Below, one piece after another: positions 6,952-8,074 of a DNA stretch of 8,074 nucleotides (position 1 is its first letter; every line of letters starts with the position of its first letter). This DNA is from Bacteroidales bacterium Bact_23 (GTDB lineage: Bacteria; Bacteroidota; Bacteroidia; Bacteroidales; Lentimicrobiaceae): contig LUZO01000325.1 of NCBI GenBank assembly GCA_001603685.1, forward strand, positions 1-8,074, given 5' to 3'. Below the pieces are notes generated by a model, which worked only from the letters and a program-made list of their open reading frames with translations, was not told the DNA's origin and made no database searches. Both the position numbers and the translations under genes were made by a program.

Positions 6952-6964
6952 TTTAACCGTTAAA
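6952..6964. promoter_or_regulatory. Palindrome TTTAAC-C-GTTAAA, candidate operator for purC
   Basis: A perfect 13-base palindrome (6-base arms around one C) lies 20 bases before the purC ATG. Its position is where a repressor or activator site for purC could be. It does not match the E. coli PurR box that I know, and no Bacteroidota -7 element was found in this gap, so purC could also be read through from the upstream gene. Confidence 0.35.
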
Positions 6965-6984
6965 CCTCAGCAACAATCAACAAT

Positions 6985-7938
6985 ATGTTAAATGCAATTA
7001 CAAAAACCGGTTTCAGCTTTCCGGGCCAGACCAACCTCTACACCGGTAAAGTCCGCGATGTCTATTTTGTTAAGGATGAACTCCTTATCATGGTTACCAC
7101 CGACCGCATTTCGGCTTTCGATGTGGTTCTTCCCCGGGCGATTCCCTACAAAGGGCAGGTACTCAATCAGATAGCCGCCAAATTTCTGGATGCAACGGAA
7201 GATATTGTAAAGAACTGGAAAATTGCCACCCCCGACCCTATGGTAACGGTTGGCCGCCTCTGCGAGCCTTTTAAGGTGGAGATGGTTATCCGCGGATATC
7301 TCTCGGGCCATGCCTGGCGTGAATACAAGGCCGGCAAGCGCACCATTTGCGGCGTTCCCATGCCCGATGGAATGAAGGAGAACGACCGTTTTCCGGAGCC
7401 CATCATTACCCCGACCACCAAGGCATCGGTTGGGCATGACGAGGACATTTCGCGCGAAGAGATTCTCCGTCAGGGGCTGGTGAGCGAGGAGGATTATCTG
7501 AAACTTGAAGACTACACCCGCAAACTGTTTCAGCGCGGAACCGAAATGGCCGCCAAAATGGGGCTGATTCTGGTGGATACCAAATATGAGTTTGGCAAGG
7601 ATGGCGACGACATCTATCTGATTGATGAAATTCACACCCCCGACTCATCGCGCTATTTCTACCTTGATGGTTATGAAGCCAGACAGGCTGCCGGCGAGGC
7701 GCAGAAGCAGCTCTCGAAGGAATTTGTACGCGAATGGCTGATTGCGGGCGGATTTCAGGGGAAGGAGGGCCAGCAGGTTCCTGAAATGACCGATCAGTTT
7801 GTAAATCAGGTTTCGGAGCGCTACATAGAGCTTTATGAGAAAATTACCGGCTCGGAGTTTGAACGGGCCGACATCTCCAATGTGCTTTCGAGGGTAGAGC
7901 AGAACATCTCAAAATTTCTGGCTGCCTACTACCGGTAG
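6985..7938 (+). CDS. purC: Phosphoribosylaminoimidazole-succinocarboxamide synthase
   Basis: PurC (SAICAR synthetase) joins CAIR and aspartate using ATP, a step of de novo purine synthesis in the cytoplasm. The 317-residue length is that of the longer PurC type. ATP- and substrate-binding blocks are all visible: YTGKVRDVY at 19-27, TTDRISAFDVVLP at 38-50, VEMVIRGYLSGHAWREY at 98-114, PIITPTTKA at 139-147, HDEDIS at 151-156, LVDTKYEFG at 196-204 and LIDEIHTPDSSRY at 212-224. The ATG at 6985 starts at the expected place before the phosphate-binding loop. It follows the GH13 gene by 63 bases and is closed by a strong terminator, so it may be monocistronic or the end of a two-gene transcript. No other purine gene is in the window. 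The frame is intact throughout. Confidence 0.97.
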   Translation: MLNAITKTGFSFPGQTNLYTGKVRDVYFVKDELLIMVTTDRISAFDVVLPRAIPYKGQVLNQIAAKFLDATEDIVKNWKIATPDPMVTVGRLCEPFKVEMVIRGYLSGHAWREYKAGKRTICGVPMPDGMKENDRFPEPIITPTTKASVGHDEDISREEILRQGLVSEEDYLKLEDYTRKLFQRGTEMAAKMGLILVDTKYEFGKDGDDIYLIDEIHTPDSSRYFYLDGYEARQAAGEAQKQLSKEFVREWLIAGGFQGKEGQQVPEMTDQFVNQVSERYIELYEKITGSEFERADISNVLSRVEQNISKFLAAYYR

Positions 7939-7952
7939 CAGTTGATTGATAT

Positions 7953-7998
7953 AAAGCGCCTTCTGCATGGGTATCCGCATGCAGGAGGCGCTTTTGTT
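7953..7998 (+). terminator. Intrinsic terminator after purC
   Basis: The arms at 7953-7969 and 7978-7994 pair over 17 bases, with one G-U pair, around an 8-base loop. The G+C-rich base of the stem (GCGCC with GGCGC) is followed by TTTTGTTTT. It lies 14 bases after the purC stop. Because A-rich DNA precedes the stem, it could also stop transcription arriving from the other side. Confidence 0.88.
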
Positions 7999-8074
7999 TT
8001 CCGACTTTGACACTTGAACTCCCAAAAAGGTTTTCGGGAAAATATAAGCTCCAGGCTTTAAATATGTTGGAAAT
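7999..8074. other. Short 3' edge region, no gene supported
   Basis: Only 76 bases remain after the terminator. An ATG at 8064 could begin a plus-strand gene, but just three codons fit before the edge. I see no promoter element of the expected type here. Confidence 0.3.

Noticed and set aside
8021..8038. Possible hairpin CCCAAAAAGGTTTTCGGG near the right edge
   Set aside because: It has a mismatch after three G-C pairs, a weak A-T stem and no following T run.
8007..8048. TTGACA and TATAAG as a sigma-70 promoter for the next gene
   Set aside because: The spacing of 30 bases is too long, and Bacteroidota promoters use a different consensus.

Overview
The window looks like chromosomal DNA of a Bacteroidota bacterium. 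The reasons are matches to the Bacteroidota -7 promoter element (TAnnTTTG) next to start codons, starts without a Shine-Dalgarno sequence, a secreted SusA/cyclomaltodextrinase-like amylase, and a PDZ-containing aspartyl protease of a type common in that phylum. No rRNA, tRNA, CRISPR array, insertion sequence or phage gene was seen. The genus cannot be named from the sequence alone.

Layout. (1) Positions 1-960, plus strand, are clearly richer in A+T than the rest. They hold a MazE/MazF type II toxin-antitoxin pair, then an orphan DUF4357 domain that looks like the C-terminal remnant of a longer GIY-YIG-type protein. (2) Positions 969-5076 carry three minus-strand genes. In transcription order these are a two-motif aspartyl protease with a PDZ domain, a secreted GH13 amylase/neopullulanase-like enzyme, and a membrane-anchored GH25 lysozyme-like protein placed 39 bases after the amylase. 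(3) Positions 5203-6921, plus strand, encode a cytoplasmic GH13 enzyme closely resembling trehalose synthase (GH13_16) but with clear differences. (4) Positions 6985-7938 encode PurC, followed by a strong hairpin terminator at 7953-7998. The last 75 bases hold at most the start of a gene cut off by the window edge.

How the genes may work together. The two GH13 enzymes suggest alpha-glucan use: the secreted enzyme would cut starch, pullulan or cyclodextrin fragments in the periplasm, and the cytoplasmic one would act on maltose-like or trehalose-like sugars. This is inferred from family and location only. PurC is a housekeeping gene. The GH25 protein probably acts on peptidoglycan, and its link to the amylase is position only. 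The toxin-antitoxin segment is probably acquired DNA abutting the resident GH25 gene.

No clearly new multi-gene system was found. The points most worth a second look are the atypical trehalose-synthase-like enzyme, the bilobed aspartyl protease with PDZ domain, the truncated DUF4357 gene beside mazEF, and the palindromes in front of purC and the amylase.
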